The notes under the pieces are model-generated. The model was not told the origin of the DNA, did no database searches, and saw nothing but the letters and a program-made list of their open reading frames with translations. From an uncultured Bacteroidota bacterium (lineage in GTDB: Bacteria; Bacteroidota; Bacteroidia; Chitinophagales; Chitinophagaceae), in assembly GCA_946479055.1 (NCBI GenBank), contig CAMLEX010000068.1, positions 1-11,980 on the forward strand: 11,980 nt of DNA. Reading direction: 5' to 3'. The position numbers were made by a program, and so were the translations under genes. Positions 1-6,205 of this stretch are shown here, piece after piece (within the stretch, counting starts at the first letter, position 1; each line of letters starts with the position of its first letter).

Positions 1-21
1 TGTCCAGCATATCAATAAAAG

Positions 22-37
22 TTCCTTTTAAAAGGAA
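22..37. repeat. 16-bp perfect palindrome
   Basis: TTCCTTTTAAAAGGAA is a perfect palindrome. On the minus strand it lies between a promoter-like TACCTTTG (49-42) and an ATG at 10-8. It could therefore be an operator for a minus-strand gene running off the left edge. It also falls where a possible + strand reading frame is interrupted by a TAA at 29-31. A chance palindrome in A/T-rich DNA is possible. Confidence 0.4.
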
Positions 38-130
38 GTTGCAAAGGTAACTACAGTGAAGACAGCGATTAAAAAAGATTACCCCCGAAATGATGCCTGG
101 TTCGCTCCTAATAAAAAAGGATTTCACTGA
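32..130 (+). pseudogene. Possible 3' end of a broken + strand gene
   Basis: From 32 to the TGA at 128-130 the + strand reads 32 codons with protein-like composition, ending in DYPRNDAWFAPNKKGFH. The frame is closed upstream by TAA at 29-31 and has no ATG, so it is not a complete gene. The neighbouring frame is open from 3 to 47. A single-base shift near 30-45 would join the two frames into one C-terminus. The stop lies in the loop of the terminator at 114-147, which would make this gene and the barrel gene a convergent pair. A minus-strand promoter motif in the same DNA argues against coding. I do not recognise the protein. Confidence 0.25.
42..49 (-). promoter_or_regulatory. Candidate minus-strand promoter (-7 element)
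   Basis: On the minus strand the sequence reads TACCTTTG, an exact match to the Bacteroidota -7 consensus TAnnTTTG. An ATG follows about 31 bases downstream at 10-8, so a gene may start there and leave the window after three codons. I see no TTG at the expected -33 spacing, and this conflicts with the + strand coding interpretation of the same region. Confidence 0.3.
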
Positions 131-147
131 CAAGTGAAATCCTTTTT
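114..147. terminator. Bidirectional intrinsic terminator
   Basis: A perfect 15-bp stem pairs 114-128 with 133-147 around a 4-base loop. The arms are AAAAAGGATTTCACT and its exact complement, so each strand ends in a T tract. It lies 20 bases beyond the stop of the minus-strand barrel gene (167-892) and suits termination of that transcript. It could also serve a + strand gene ending at 130. Confidence 0.85.
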
Positions 148-166
148 AAATCTTTTAAGTCCTTGA

Positions 167-892
167 TTATAGTCCGCTTATCGTAAGTCCTATTGAAAAA
201 GGCCTGATCTCAGCTGCAACGCCTTCCTTGAACAAGCTGGTGATCTGGTAGCTGCCATATAAGGTAAAATGACCCAACCCTGCTCTTGCGGTACCGACCA
301 GGCGGGTAGTATTGAAAAATCGTTTACTGGATTCTTTCATCATATAAGAATTCAACGTATTACCACTTTTATTTTCCAATTCCTTATTACGTGTATGAGC
401 ATTGATCATAGTACCCACTTTAGCTCCAATGGCAAACTTGAAACTTTTATCACTGTTTAATGGATTGGCGGTATACCTAAACTCAACGGGAGCTTCAAGA
501 TAAGTAGTGTTTAATTTGGTCTTTTTGAAATGATTGGTATCAGATTGATCCCGGAATTGAAGCGTCTCGGTTATATCCTTAATACCAACATAGGTTTTTT
601 TAAACTGAATATGATCAGAAGAAATTCCAGGTCCGAAAGCCATACTCAACTTAGGATTGGTCTTAAACGGAAAATCGAACATGAAATAAACATTAAAACT
701 TTTGGAGAAACCACCTGTGTTGATAGAATCCGGTTTGCCAGCCCAGCCTGCATAGCCCAGCTGGATCATAAAATGATCGTTAGCACGGCCGGAAAGATCA
801 ATAGGGGCTTTTTTCTTTTTAACGGTACTGTCTTGGGCAACTAAAGAATTGATCAGGAAACAACTAAAAGCGAACAATGCGATTTTCTTCAT
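167..892 (-). CDS. Outer-membrane beta-barrel protein, PorT/OMP_b-brl-like
   Basis: This 241-residue protein starts with a Sec signal peptide: MKK, a hydrophobic stretch at about 4-18, and a likely cleavage after A19 in LVAQD. A short Lys-rich linker follows (KKKK at about 25-28). The remainder alternates polar and hydrophobic residues in strand-like blocks, for example FNVYFMFDF, EAPVEFRYTA, FKFAIGAKVGTM and FTLYGSYQITSLF, and the last block is PFSIGLTISGL. This matches the small outer-membrane barrels common in Bacteroidota (PF13568-type, often annotated PorT family). It is monocistronic on the minus strand, with a TATATTTG promoter upstream and a perfect terminator downstream. The specific function is unknown; family resemblance alone does not make it the gliding/secretion protein PorT. 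The start is fixed by the signal peptide and the promoter. Confidence 0.75.
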   Translation of the reverse strand: MKKIALFAFSCFLINSLVAQDSTVKKKKAPIDLSGRANDHFMIQLGYAGWAGKPDSINTGGFSKSFNVYFMFDFPFKTNPKLSMAFGPGISSDHIQFKKTYVGIKDITETLQFRDQSDTNHFKKTKLNTTYLEAPVEFRYTANPLNSDKSFKFAIGAKVGTMINAHTRNKELENKSGNTLNSYMMKESSKRFFNTTRLVGTARAGLGHFTLYGSYQITSLFKEGVAAEIRPFSIGLTISGL

Positions 893-909
893 AAATCAAG
901 TTAAGGTCG

Positions 910-917
910 CAAATATA
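910..917 (-). promoter_or_regulatory. Promoter of the barrel gene (-7 element)
   Basis: The minus strand reads TATATTTG, matching TAnnTTTG exactly and followed by C as is common. It ends 17 bases before the ATG at 892, giving a leader of roughly 10-12 bases. No clear TTG is seen at the -33 position. Confidence 0.6.
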
Positions 918-968
918 TTTTTCTTTCGGTTAAAGATAGGTTAAGAACCAAGCAATTATTTTATTTCT

Positions 969-976
969 TACTTTTG
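969..976 (+). promoter_or_regulatory. Promoter of the tRNA locus (-7 element)
   Basis: TACTTTTG matches the Bacteroidota -7 consensus exactly. The next + strand gene is the tRNA at 1176, so the transcript would carry about 190 bases of leader containing both tRNA-like decayed copies. No good TTG is visible at -33. No other promoter was found between here and the tRNA. Confidence 0.5.
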
Positions 977-1029
977 CCGTCCGCCAGGCCAAAAGCTTAA
1001 ACGGTGTTATTTGAAATAATTATTTTGCA

Positions 1030-1081
1030 GGACTCTTGGCTTGTCATGATTAGAGCATCCCGATTAAGGGAAGAGCAGCAG
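1030..1081 (+). pseudogene. Decayed tRNA-like copy A
   Basis: The first 28 bases align with the 5' half of the intact tRNA at 1176, through the D arm: both begin GGAC, share CTT.GCT, and end in TTAGAGCA. The anticodon arm is replaced by CATCCCGATTAAGGGA, an imperfect palindrome. A degraded echo of GGGTCGCAG follows (AGAGCAGCAG). There is no T arm and no 3' acceptor strand. It is more diverged than copy B and shares TTAGAGCATCCCGATTA with it, so both descend from one altered ancestor rather than independently from the intact tRNA. Confidence 0.6.
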
Positions 1082-1114
1082 AAATATATAAAGTTCTTTT
1101 TTAGTAATGATATT

Positions 1115-1162
1115 GGACCCTTAGCCCTGGTTAGAGCATCCCGATTATCGGGAGGGTCGCAG
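1115..1162 (+). pseudogene. Decayed tRNA-like copy B
   Basis: GGACCCTTAGC is identical to the first 11 bases of the tRNA at 1176. CTGGTTAGAGCA and GGGTCGCAG are also identical to the tRNA. Three bases are missing in the D arm. The anticodon arm is replaced by a perfect palindrome, TCCCGA-TTA-TCGGGA. The T arm and 3' acceptor strand are absent; A/T-rich sequence follows up to the intact gene. It cannot fold as a tRNA, but it can form a hairpin in the pre-tRNA leader. Confidence 0.7.
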
Positions 1163-1175
1163 TTTAAAAAAGTTA

Positions 1176-1249
1176 GGACCCTTAGCTCAGCTGGTTAGAG
1201 CACCTGACTCATAATCAGGGGGTCGCAGGATCGTGCCCTGCAGGGTCCA
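1176..1249 (+). tRNA. tRNA with CAT anticodon (Ile2 or elongator Met)
   Basis: A full cloverleaf can be drawn. The acceptor stem GGACCCT (1176-1182) pairs with AGGGTCC (1242-1248). The D stem is GCTC/GAGC, the anticodon stem is CCTGA/TCAGG with loop CTCATAA, and the T stem is GCAGG/CCTGC. The anticodon CAT is at 1210-1212, the discriminator is A1249, and CCA is not encoded. G1-C72 pairing and the CCTGA stem exclude an initiator tRNA. C4-G69 and C5-G68, plus resemblance to E. coli tRNA-Ile2 (CCCTTAGCTCAG and GGTCGC segments), favour Ile2, whose C34 is changed to lysidine by TilS; elongator Met remains possible. The T-loop is ATCGTGC instead of the usual TTCGANN, with A at 54 and T at 58. Confidence 0.9.
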
Positions 1250-1257
1250 CATTTGTT

Positions 1258-1294
1258 AAGGCATTTGCAATTTAATTTGCAGATGCCTTTTTTT
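1258..1294 (+). terminator. Intrinsic terminator of the tRNA
   Basis: A 13-bp stem pairs 1258-1270 with 1277-1289 (one T-G wobble) around a 6-base loop, and continues into a T run ending at 1294. It starts 8 bases after the tRNA discriminator. Confidence 0.85.
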
Positions 1295-1386
1295 ATATTC
1301 TTCTTCCCCCGCTGAAATATTATATCGGATATGCCCGCCGATCTTACTTACTAGTCCCTTAATTAGATACAATACAACGTTTTGTT

Positions 1387-1418
1387 TTGATACACTTGTT
1401 GAGAAAGTGGTAAATTTA
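1387..1418 (+). promoter_or_regulatory. Weak candidate promoter for the glycan genes
   Basis: TTG at 1387-1389 and TAAATTTA at 1411-1418 are spaced by 21 bases. They resemble the TTG/TAnnTTTG pair with one mismatch in the -7 element. The leader would be about 40 bases. No better match is seen between the tRNA terminator and the ATG at 1465. Confidence 0.3.
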
Positions 1419-1464
1419 ATATACAATTGATTGGTGTTGTTCTAACATTCAAAAATGAAACAGG

Positions 1465-2463
1465 ATGTCGAGGAAGAATATTCTGGTTACCGGAGGAGCA
1501 GGATTTATCGGAAGTCATTTAGTTGACGCATTATTAAATGCCGGTAATTACGAATTGTATTGTATCGATAATTTTGATCCGTTTTATGCTCTATCTATTA
1601 AGAAGCAAAATCTTGAAAACGCAAGCGGTAACCCTGGGTTTCATTTATTTCAACTGGATCTGGCAACGGTCTCTCCCGAAGAACTTTTAAAAATTTTTAG
1701 TTCAATTTCTTTTGATACTATCATCCACCTGGCAGCCCGTGCCGGAGTACGCCCAAGTATTGAACAGGCCAAAACCTATTATGATATCAATGTTATGGGT
1801 ACTCTCTCGCTGCTGGAGTTTGCCCGTCATGCACATATACCCAGGTTTATATTTGCCTCATCAAGTAGTGTATATGGCAACAACCCGAACGTACCCTGGA
1901 AAGAAACCGACCTGCTTCATCAACCTGTTAGCCCTTATGGAGCTACTAAACTCGCTGCAGAAGAACTCGGAATAGTATATTCCCGGTTGTATAACCTGCA
2001 GTTTATTTCCCTGCGTTTATTTACTGTGTATGGCCCACGGCAAAGACCTGATCTGGCTATTCATCAATTTTATAACCTCATCAATGAGCAGCAACCCCTT
2101 ACTTTATTTGGTGATGGACATACACTTCGTGATTACACATATGTAACTGATATTGTTTCAGGCATCATGGCTACTTTGGAATACAAGGGAACAGATAGTA
2201 TTATTTTCAACCTCGGTGATAGCAGGCAGATATCACTCTTACAATTGGTACAAACCCTTGAACAGTGCATGCACAGAAAAGCCATTATCAACTGGCAGGA
2301 TGAACAGCCGGGGGATGTACCACAAACCTTTGCCGATATTTCAAAAGCGGCAGTATTGCTTAACTATCACCCCCGGATAATGCTTGAAGAAGGGATACAA
2401 CGATTTGTAGACTGGAAAAAAAGGCAGGAACTGTATAGGGTAACAGCAGAAAAAATAAATTAA
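1465..2463 (+). CDS. NAD-dependent sugar epimerase, UDP-glucuronate 4-epimerase-like
   Basis: This is an extended short-chain dehydrogenase/reductase of 332 residues, the usual length. The NAD-binding Rossmann motif TGGAGFIGS lies at 9-17. LAARAGVRPS (89-98), SSSSVYG (132-138) and the catalytic YGATK with Tyr158 and Lys162 follow in order. RLFTVYGPRQRPD (184-196), RDYTYVTDI (222-230) and PGDVPQTFADISKA (282-295) are the signatures of the branch containing UDP-glucuronate 4-epimerases (UDP-GlcA to UDP-GalA), with the FDPFY segment near 38-41. Substrate cannot be fixed from sequence, so UDP-galactose or other 4-epimerases remain possible. It is cytoplasmic. It ends 2 bases before the next start, so it is co-transcribed with the GT39 enzyme and probably supplies its sugar. 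An out-of-frame ATG at 1455 was not used. Confidence 0.85.
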   Translation: MSRKNILVTGGAGFIGSHLVDALLNAGNYELYCIDNFDPFYALSIKKQNLENASGNPGFHLFQLDLATVSPEELLKIFSSISFDTIIHLAARAGVRPSIEQAKTYYDINVMGTLSLLEFARHAHIPRFIFASSSSVYGNNPNVPWKETDLLHQPVSPYGATKLAAEELGIVYSRLYNLQFISLRLFTVYGPRQRPDLAIHQFYNLINEQQPLTLFGDGHTLRDYTYVTDIVSGIMATLEYKGTDSIIFNLGDSRQISLLQLVQTLEQCMHRKAIINWQDEQPGDVPQTFADISKAAVLLNYHPRIMLEEGIQRFVDWKKRQELYRVTAEKIN

Positions 2464-2465
2464 TC

Positions 2466-4043
2466 ATGCCGTACTCCAAAGCTTCTCTTCTTATTGTTGT
2501 TGTTTCAGCGATATTATTATTTGTAAAGCTTGGTTCTATTACTGTATTCCAGATTGCTGAGGCCCGCAACAGCGAAGTGCCCGCTGAAATGCAGAACAGG
2601 CATGATTATACTGTTCCTTATTTCAATGGCGAATTGAGAACCGATAAACCCCCACTTCATTATTACGCTATTCTTTTCAGCTATTACATAGGCGGGGTCA
2701 ATGAAACAAGTGCCCGTTTTTTTTCCGTTGTATGTGGAATGCTGGTCATTATTGCCACATGGCTATTTGCTAACAGGTATGGAGGGCCTGGAGTTGCCTG
2801 GTGGAGCAGCCTTGTTTTACTGGCGTCTATTCACACCATTTTTCAGTTCAGGCTTGTCACTCCAGATCCCTATCTCATCGCTTGCCATGTTCTTTCCTTG
2901 TTTTGTTTTTGGGAAGGGTATCCAAAACAACGAAAGTTTTTTTTGTGGTTAATGTATTTTTTATGGGGACTTGCTATACTGGCTAAAGGACCAATCGGCA
3001 TAATACTGCCCGGTATTACTATCTTTTTGTATTTATTTTTTCGAAAAGAGTTGTCAATAAAAACCTTCCTGAAACTTCAACCCTTATGGGGATTGATTAT
3101 CGTAGCTATTATTGCATTGCCATGGTTTTATTTGATAGATACCAAAACAAATGGCGCCTGGACACAGGGTTTTTTTATACAACATAACCTGAACAGATTC
3201 CGTGAACCGTTGGATGGGCACAAAGGTCCTTTTGTGCTAACCTGGCTTTTTGTATTAATGGGATTATTCCCCTTTTCTATATTTATGATCAGGGCGATTT
3301 GGTTTGCATGGTGTCAACGCAACAAGGACAACTGGCTGTTTTTTAATTTGCTGGCTGCAGCCGTTATCGTTTTTACTTATTCTGTATCCGCTACCAAATT
3401 AATTAACTATACAACACCGGCCTATCCTTTCCTGGCTATTATTATCGGATCTTTTATTTTTAATCATATCCACGGGAAAACAGCAATAAAAAAGCTGTGG
3501 CCGGAATGGATCGTATTGGCGGCACTCTCAATAGTATTGACTCCGGGAATTTATTTCTGGATGCAATCAGAAGATGCATTGAATAATATTGCTGACTTAA
3601 GTATCCTGCTGCTGATATTTCCTCTTACAATATTGCTGGGCTTGTATTATTATAAAAAACGTAGCATAAGTAAAGCCTTTTTTATCGTGGCTTTAGGTGC
3701 TATTATAGCCAATGCTGTTTTCTTTGCTATATTATTTCCTGCGTTGGATGCACAGGGATCTGTCCACAAGATAAAACAACTGGTAGGTCCCGGTAGGCCT
3801 GTTATCGCCTATCGTTTTTTTAATGAGGCGTTCACGTATTATCATAAGCAACCTATCGTTGTAATGAATTCAGCTGATGCGGTAGCCGGGTTTTTAAAAA
3901 ATGATCCAGAAGCATTGGTGTTGGAAAGAGGATCGCAACCTCATTTAATAGACAGTTTGAAAGGTCTTATTATAAAAGCCAGGATCAAAGATCTTTTTAG
4001 CAATCAATATTCATTTGTTTACGAATTGAAATCCTGGCATTAA
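2466..4043 (+). CDS. GT39/ArnT-like polytopic membrane glycosyltransferase
   Basis: This 525-residue protein has many transmembrane segments and a soluble C-terminal part from about 425. It resembles the PMT/ArnT superfamily, which moves a sugar from a polyprenyl-phosphate carrier to an acceptor on the periplasmic side. Visible family landmarks are the first periplasmic loop AEARNSEVPAEM (31-42), GELRTDKPPLHYY (55-67), TPDPYL (132-137), LAKGPIGIILP (172-182) and FFIQHNLNRFREPL (236-249). The usual acidic pair DE at the start of the first loop reads A31-E32, so the first Asp is absent; D60 of the DKPP motif is retained. It follows the epimerase after 2 bases. The acceptor (lipid A, core, O-glycan or protein) cannot be told from sequence. 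Confidence 0.85.
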   Translation: MPYSKASLLIVVVSAILLFVKLGSITVFQIAEARNSEVPAEMQNRHDYTVPYFNGELRTDKPPLHYYAILFSYYIGGVNETSARFFSVVCGMLVIIATWLFANRYGGPGVAWWSSLVLLASIHTIFQFRLVTPDPYLIACHVLSLFCFWEGYPKQRKFFLWLMYFLWGLAILAKGPIGIILPGITIFLYLFFRKELSIKTFLKLQPLWGLIIVAIIALPWFYLIDTKTNGAWTQGFFIQHNLNRFREPLDGHKGPFVLTWLFVLMGLFPFSIFMIRAIWFAWCQRNKDNWLFFNLLAAAVIVFTYSVSATKLINYTTPAYPFLAIIIGSFIFNHIHGKTAIKKLWPEWIVLAALSIVLTPGIYFWMQSEDALNNIADLSILLLIFPLTILLGLYYYKKRSISKAFFIVALGAIIANAVFFAILFPALDAQGSVHKIKQLVGPGRPVIAYRFFNEAFTYYHKQPIVVMNSADAVAGFLKNDPEALVLERGSQPHLIDSLKGLIIKARIKDLFSNQYSFVYELKSWH

Positions 4044-4361
4044 ACAGATAAAATTTTCAAAAAGAAAATGCCAGCCACTATGCACTAAAAAAATAAAAAC
4101 GCAACATTGAAAGCAATAAAGTCAACGCATGAAATGAGCCATAATGATGTTTATCACCAACCGGGCAATTATCGGCGGATCCCCCTTTACGTCCGGTTTA
4201 GGTTGGGCATTTGGCAAAAAAATATTAAAAAACAATTGAAGCGGCCATGACAAAAATTTCATTATAAAACGCGGCGCAATGAAAATTTTTGGCATGGTAA
4301 GTTCCATCCCGAATCGGGTCCGGGATAAGCTCTGGGCCAGAATAAAATAAAAAACAAACAG
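4044..4361. other. 318-bp structured intergenic gap without a recognised gene
   Basis: No convincing coding region was found; the only sizeable frame, 61 codons on the minus strand (4122-4307), has no recognisable features. Several inverted repeats are present. CTGGCATT spans the GT39 stop (4034-4041) and pairs with AATGCCAG (4067-4074). CCAACC (4157-4162) pairs with GGTTGG (4201-4206), with AACCGG/CCGGTT as an alternative. A long hairpin covers 4245-4297. ATCCCG (4306-4311) pairs with CGGGAT (4321-4326). No TAnnTTTG promoter was seen before the GT2 gene, which may depend on read-through from the epimerase operon. Confidence 0.5.
4245..4297. repeat. Long imperfect inverted repeat
   Basis: CCATG (4245-4249) and CAAAAATTTCATT (4251-4263) are mirrored by AATGAAAATTTTTG (4278-4291) and CATGG (4293-4297). 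The arms are 18-19 bp with one single-base slip and one unpaired base, around a 14-base G/C-rich loop. There is no T tract, so it is not an ordinary terminator. It could be a small structured RNA, a degenerate mobile element, or part of the GT2 leader. Confidence 0.55.
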
Positions 4362-5306
4362 ATGAAGTTAATTTCTATAGTCGTGGCATTGTATAATGAG
4401 GAAGGCAATATTCCAACTTTGATTCAACAGATAAGCTCGGCCTTGCAAGATCATAACTATGAATTGATACTCGTGGATGATGGTTCAACCGATGCATCAG
4501 TAAAAATTATAAAAGAGAACCTGCTGCCCGGTATAAAATTAATTGTACTACGTAAAAATTATGGTCAATCAGCTGCTATGGCCGCTGGTATTGATGCTGC
4601 AAAAGGAGACTATATTGTAACAATGGATGCTGACTTGCAAAATGATCCTTCCGATATTCCCATAATGCTAGAAAAACTCCGGGCAGAAAATTGGGAATTG
4701 GTTGCAGGAATACGAACAAACAGGAAAGACACCAGGATAAGAAAGATACCTAGCCGGATTGCCAATAAACTTATCCGGACAACAACAGGAGTAACATTGC
4801 ACGACTATGGCTGTACTTTAAAAATTTTCCGACGTGATATAGCTAAAAACCTGGAATTGTATGGCGATATGCATCGGTTTATTCCTGTATTGGCAGCACT
4901 GCAAGGAGCAAAAATGACCGAGATGCCGGTGAAGCATCATCCCAGGATGCATGGCAAATCAAAATATGGGATGGGTCGCATTATTAAAGTGATGAGCGAC
5001 CTCTTGCTGGTTTTATTTATGCAAAAATATTTTCAGAGGCCCATGCATATATTTGGCCCCGTTGGATTGGTGCTATTTTTTTTAGGCTTTCTTATCAATA
5101 TATATTTGTTGTTTATTAAATTGACAGGAGAAAAAATTGGCAACCGGCCTCTGCTTATTCTTGGGGTAATCTTATTATTAGCAGGCTTACAATTGATCTT
5201 GTTTGGCATTGTTGCTGAAATATTGATGCGTACTTATTATGAATCGCAGCATAAAAAGGCTTTCAGGATAAGATCAATCATTGAATACAATAGTACCCCA
5301 GTATGA
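4362..5306 (+). CDS. GT2 polyprenyl-phosphate glycosyltransferase, GtrB/ArnC-like
   Basis: This 314-residue protein has an N-terminal GT-A domain and two C-terminal transmembrane helices, the layout of enzymes that load a sugar from a nucleotide donor onto undecaprenyl phosphate at the cytoplasmic face. Motifs are SIVVALYNEEGNI (5-17), VDDGSTD (38-44), the metal-binding DADLQNDP (89-96), HRFIP (171-175) and RMHGKSKYG (195-203). The helices lie at about 229-253 and 264-288. It overlaps the next gene by ATGA (5303-5306), so the two are translationally coupled. The preceding A/T-rich bases lack a Shine-Dalgarno site. The neighbouring epimerase and GT39 enzyme suggest that it makes the lipid-linked donor for GT39. 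The sugar is not determined by sequence. Confidence 0.88.
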   Translation: MKLISIVVALYNEEGNIPTLIQQISSALQDHNYELILVDDGSTDASVKIIKENLLPGIKLIVLRKNYGQSAAMAAGIDAAKGDYIVTMDADLQNDPSDIPIMLEKLRAENWELVAGIRTNRKDTRIRKIPSRIANKLIRTTTGVTLHDYGCTLKIFRRDIAKNLELYGDMHRFIPVLAALQGAKMTEMPVKHHPRMHGKSKYGMGRIIKVMSDLLLVLFMQKYFQRPMHIFGPVGLVLFFLGFLINIYLLFIKLTGEKIGNRPLLILGVILLLAGLQLILFGIVAEILMRTYYESQHKKAFRIRSIIEYNSTPV

Positions 5307-6190
5307 AAAAATGGATGGCAGTCTTATTGAAATTGATCATTGCGGCTATAGCGATCTATTTTGCTCTGCGCCAGGTAAATTGGGATGAACTGAAAAATGT
5401 CAAATGGGGTGCTTCGGTTGCCTGGCTGATTCCTGCTGTTATCTTCTATAATTCTTCCCAGTTTCTAAGTGCATACAGGCTATTACAATTTTACAAACTT
5501 CTTGATGAAACTATCAATTATCTGTTTAACCTGCGGTTGTATTATACCGGAATGTTTTATAACCTGTTTCTGCCGGGCGGAATTGGTGGCGATGTTTACA
5601 AAGTGCTTGTTTTGAGAAAAAGGGGGCTGCCTGTTTTACAATTGACAAAAGCAACTTTGCTTGACAGGGTTACAGGGTTGATGGTATTACTAACAATAAT
5701 GGCCAGCCTCACTAATTTTATTTCTGTCTCTTTCCCGGGTAAGGATATTCTCTGGATTTTATTTCTTGCTGTTATACCTGGTTTTTTTATTTATTGGTTT
5801 GTTGCTCATCTTTATTTTAAACCATTTGACAAATCAATTCCAAAGGCAGCTTTATTGTCAGTATTGATTCAAAGCTGCCAGGTTCTGAGTTTTTTTTGTC
5901 TACTGCTTTTTTTACAAGTCCCACCCGCTGAATTATTATCGTATGCTGTCTTGTTTTTTGCAGGTTCAGTCGTAGCGGCATTGCCGGTAAGTATCGGGGG
6001 TATAGGCACCCGTGAATTAGCAATGGCTACCGGTGCAGTTTATTTGCATCTTTCTAAAACTATTGCTGTTTCTGCTAGTCTTTTGTTTTTTATTATAACA
6101 GCTTTAAGCGCCTTAGTTGGATGGCTTAGTGTTAAACACAATTTTTTAAATAAGATAAAACCAGGATCTATAAAGAGTGCACAGAAATGA
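5303..6190 (+). CDS. Flippase-like membrane protein, LPG synthase TM region family (PF03706)
   Basis: This 295-residue integral membrane protein has about seven to eight hydrophobic segments and short Lys-rich ends. The family motifs are present: NLFLPGGIGGDVYKVLVL (87-104), LLDRVTGL (119-126) and LPVSIGGIGTRE (227-238). It corresponds to the transmembrane half of MprF and to stand-alone UPF0104/YbhN proteins; the cytoplasmic aminoacyl-transfer domain of MprF is absent. The start overlaps the GT2 stop by 4 bases. That coupling suggests it acts on the GT2 product, for example by moving a lipid-linked sugar across the inner membrane. This role is inference. It converges on the DUF4834 gene with only 15 bases between stops and no visible terminator. 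Confidence 0.85.
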   Translation: MKKWMAVLLKLIIAAIAIYFALRQVNWDELKNVKWGASVAWLIPAVIFYNSSQFLSAYRLLQFYKLLDETINYLFNLRLYYTGMFYNLFLPGGIGGDVYKVLVLRKRGLPVLQLTKATLLDRVTGLMVLLTIMASLTNFISVSFPGKDILWILFLAVIPGFFIYWFVAHLYFKPFDKSIPKAALLSVLIQSCQVLSFFCLLLFLQVPPAELLSYAVLFFAGSVVAALPVSIGGIGTRELAMATGAVYLHLSKTIAVSASLLFFIITALSALVGWLSVKHNFLNKIKPGSIKSAQK

Positions 6191-6205
6191 CCGATCACGT
6201 TATTT

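Noticed and set aside
530..844. Plus-strand 104-codon frame opposite the barrel gene
   Set aside because: It is antisense to a protein with a clear signal peptide, promoter and terminator; no domain signature is visible.
1030..1249. CRISPR-like or riboswitch interpretation of the repeats before the tRNA
   Set aside because: Only three units of unequal spacing, all aligning to the tRNA itself; no constant direct repeat with unique spacers and no cas genes.
4122..4307. Minus-strand 61-codon frame in the glycan-gene gap
   Set aside because: Hydrophobic but with no recognisable domain, no promoter motif, and it spans the long inverted repeat; kept only as part of the gap description.
6191..6205. 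Terminator between the convergent PF03706 and DUF4834 genes
   Set aside because: Only 15 bases separate the stops and I found no stem with a T tract on either strand.
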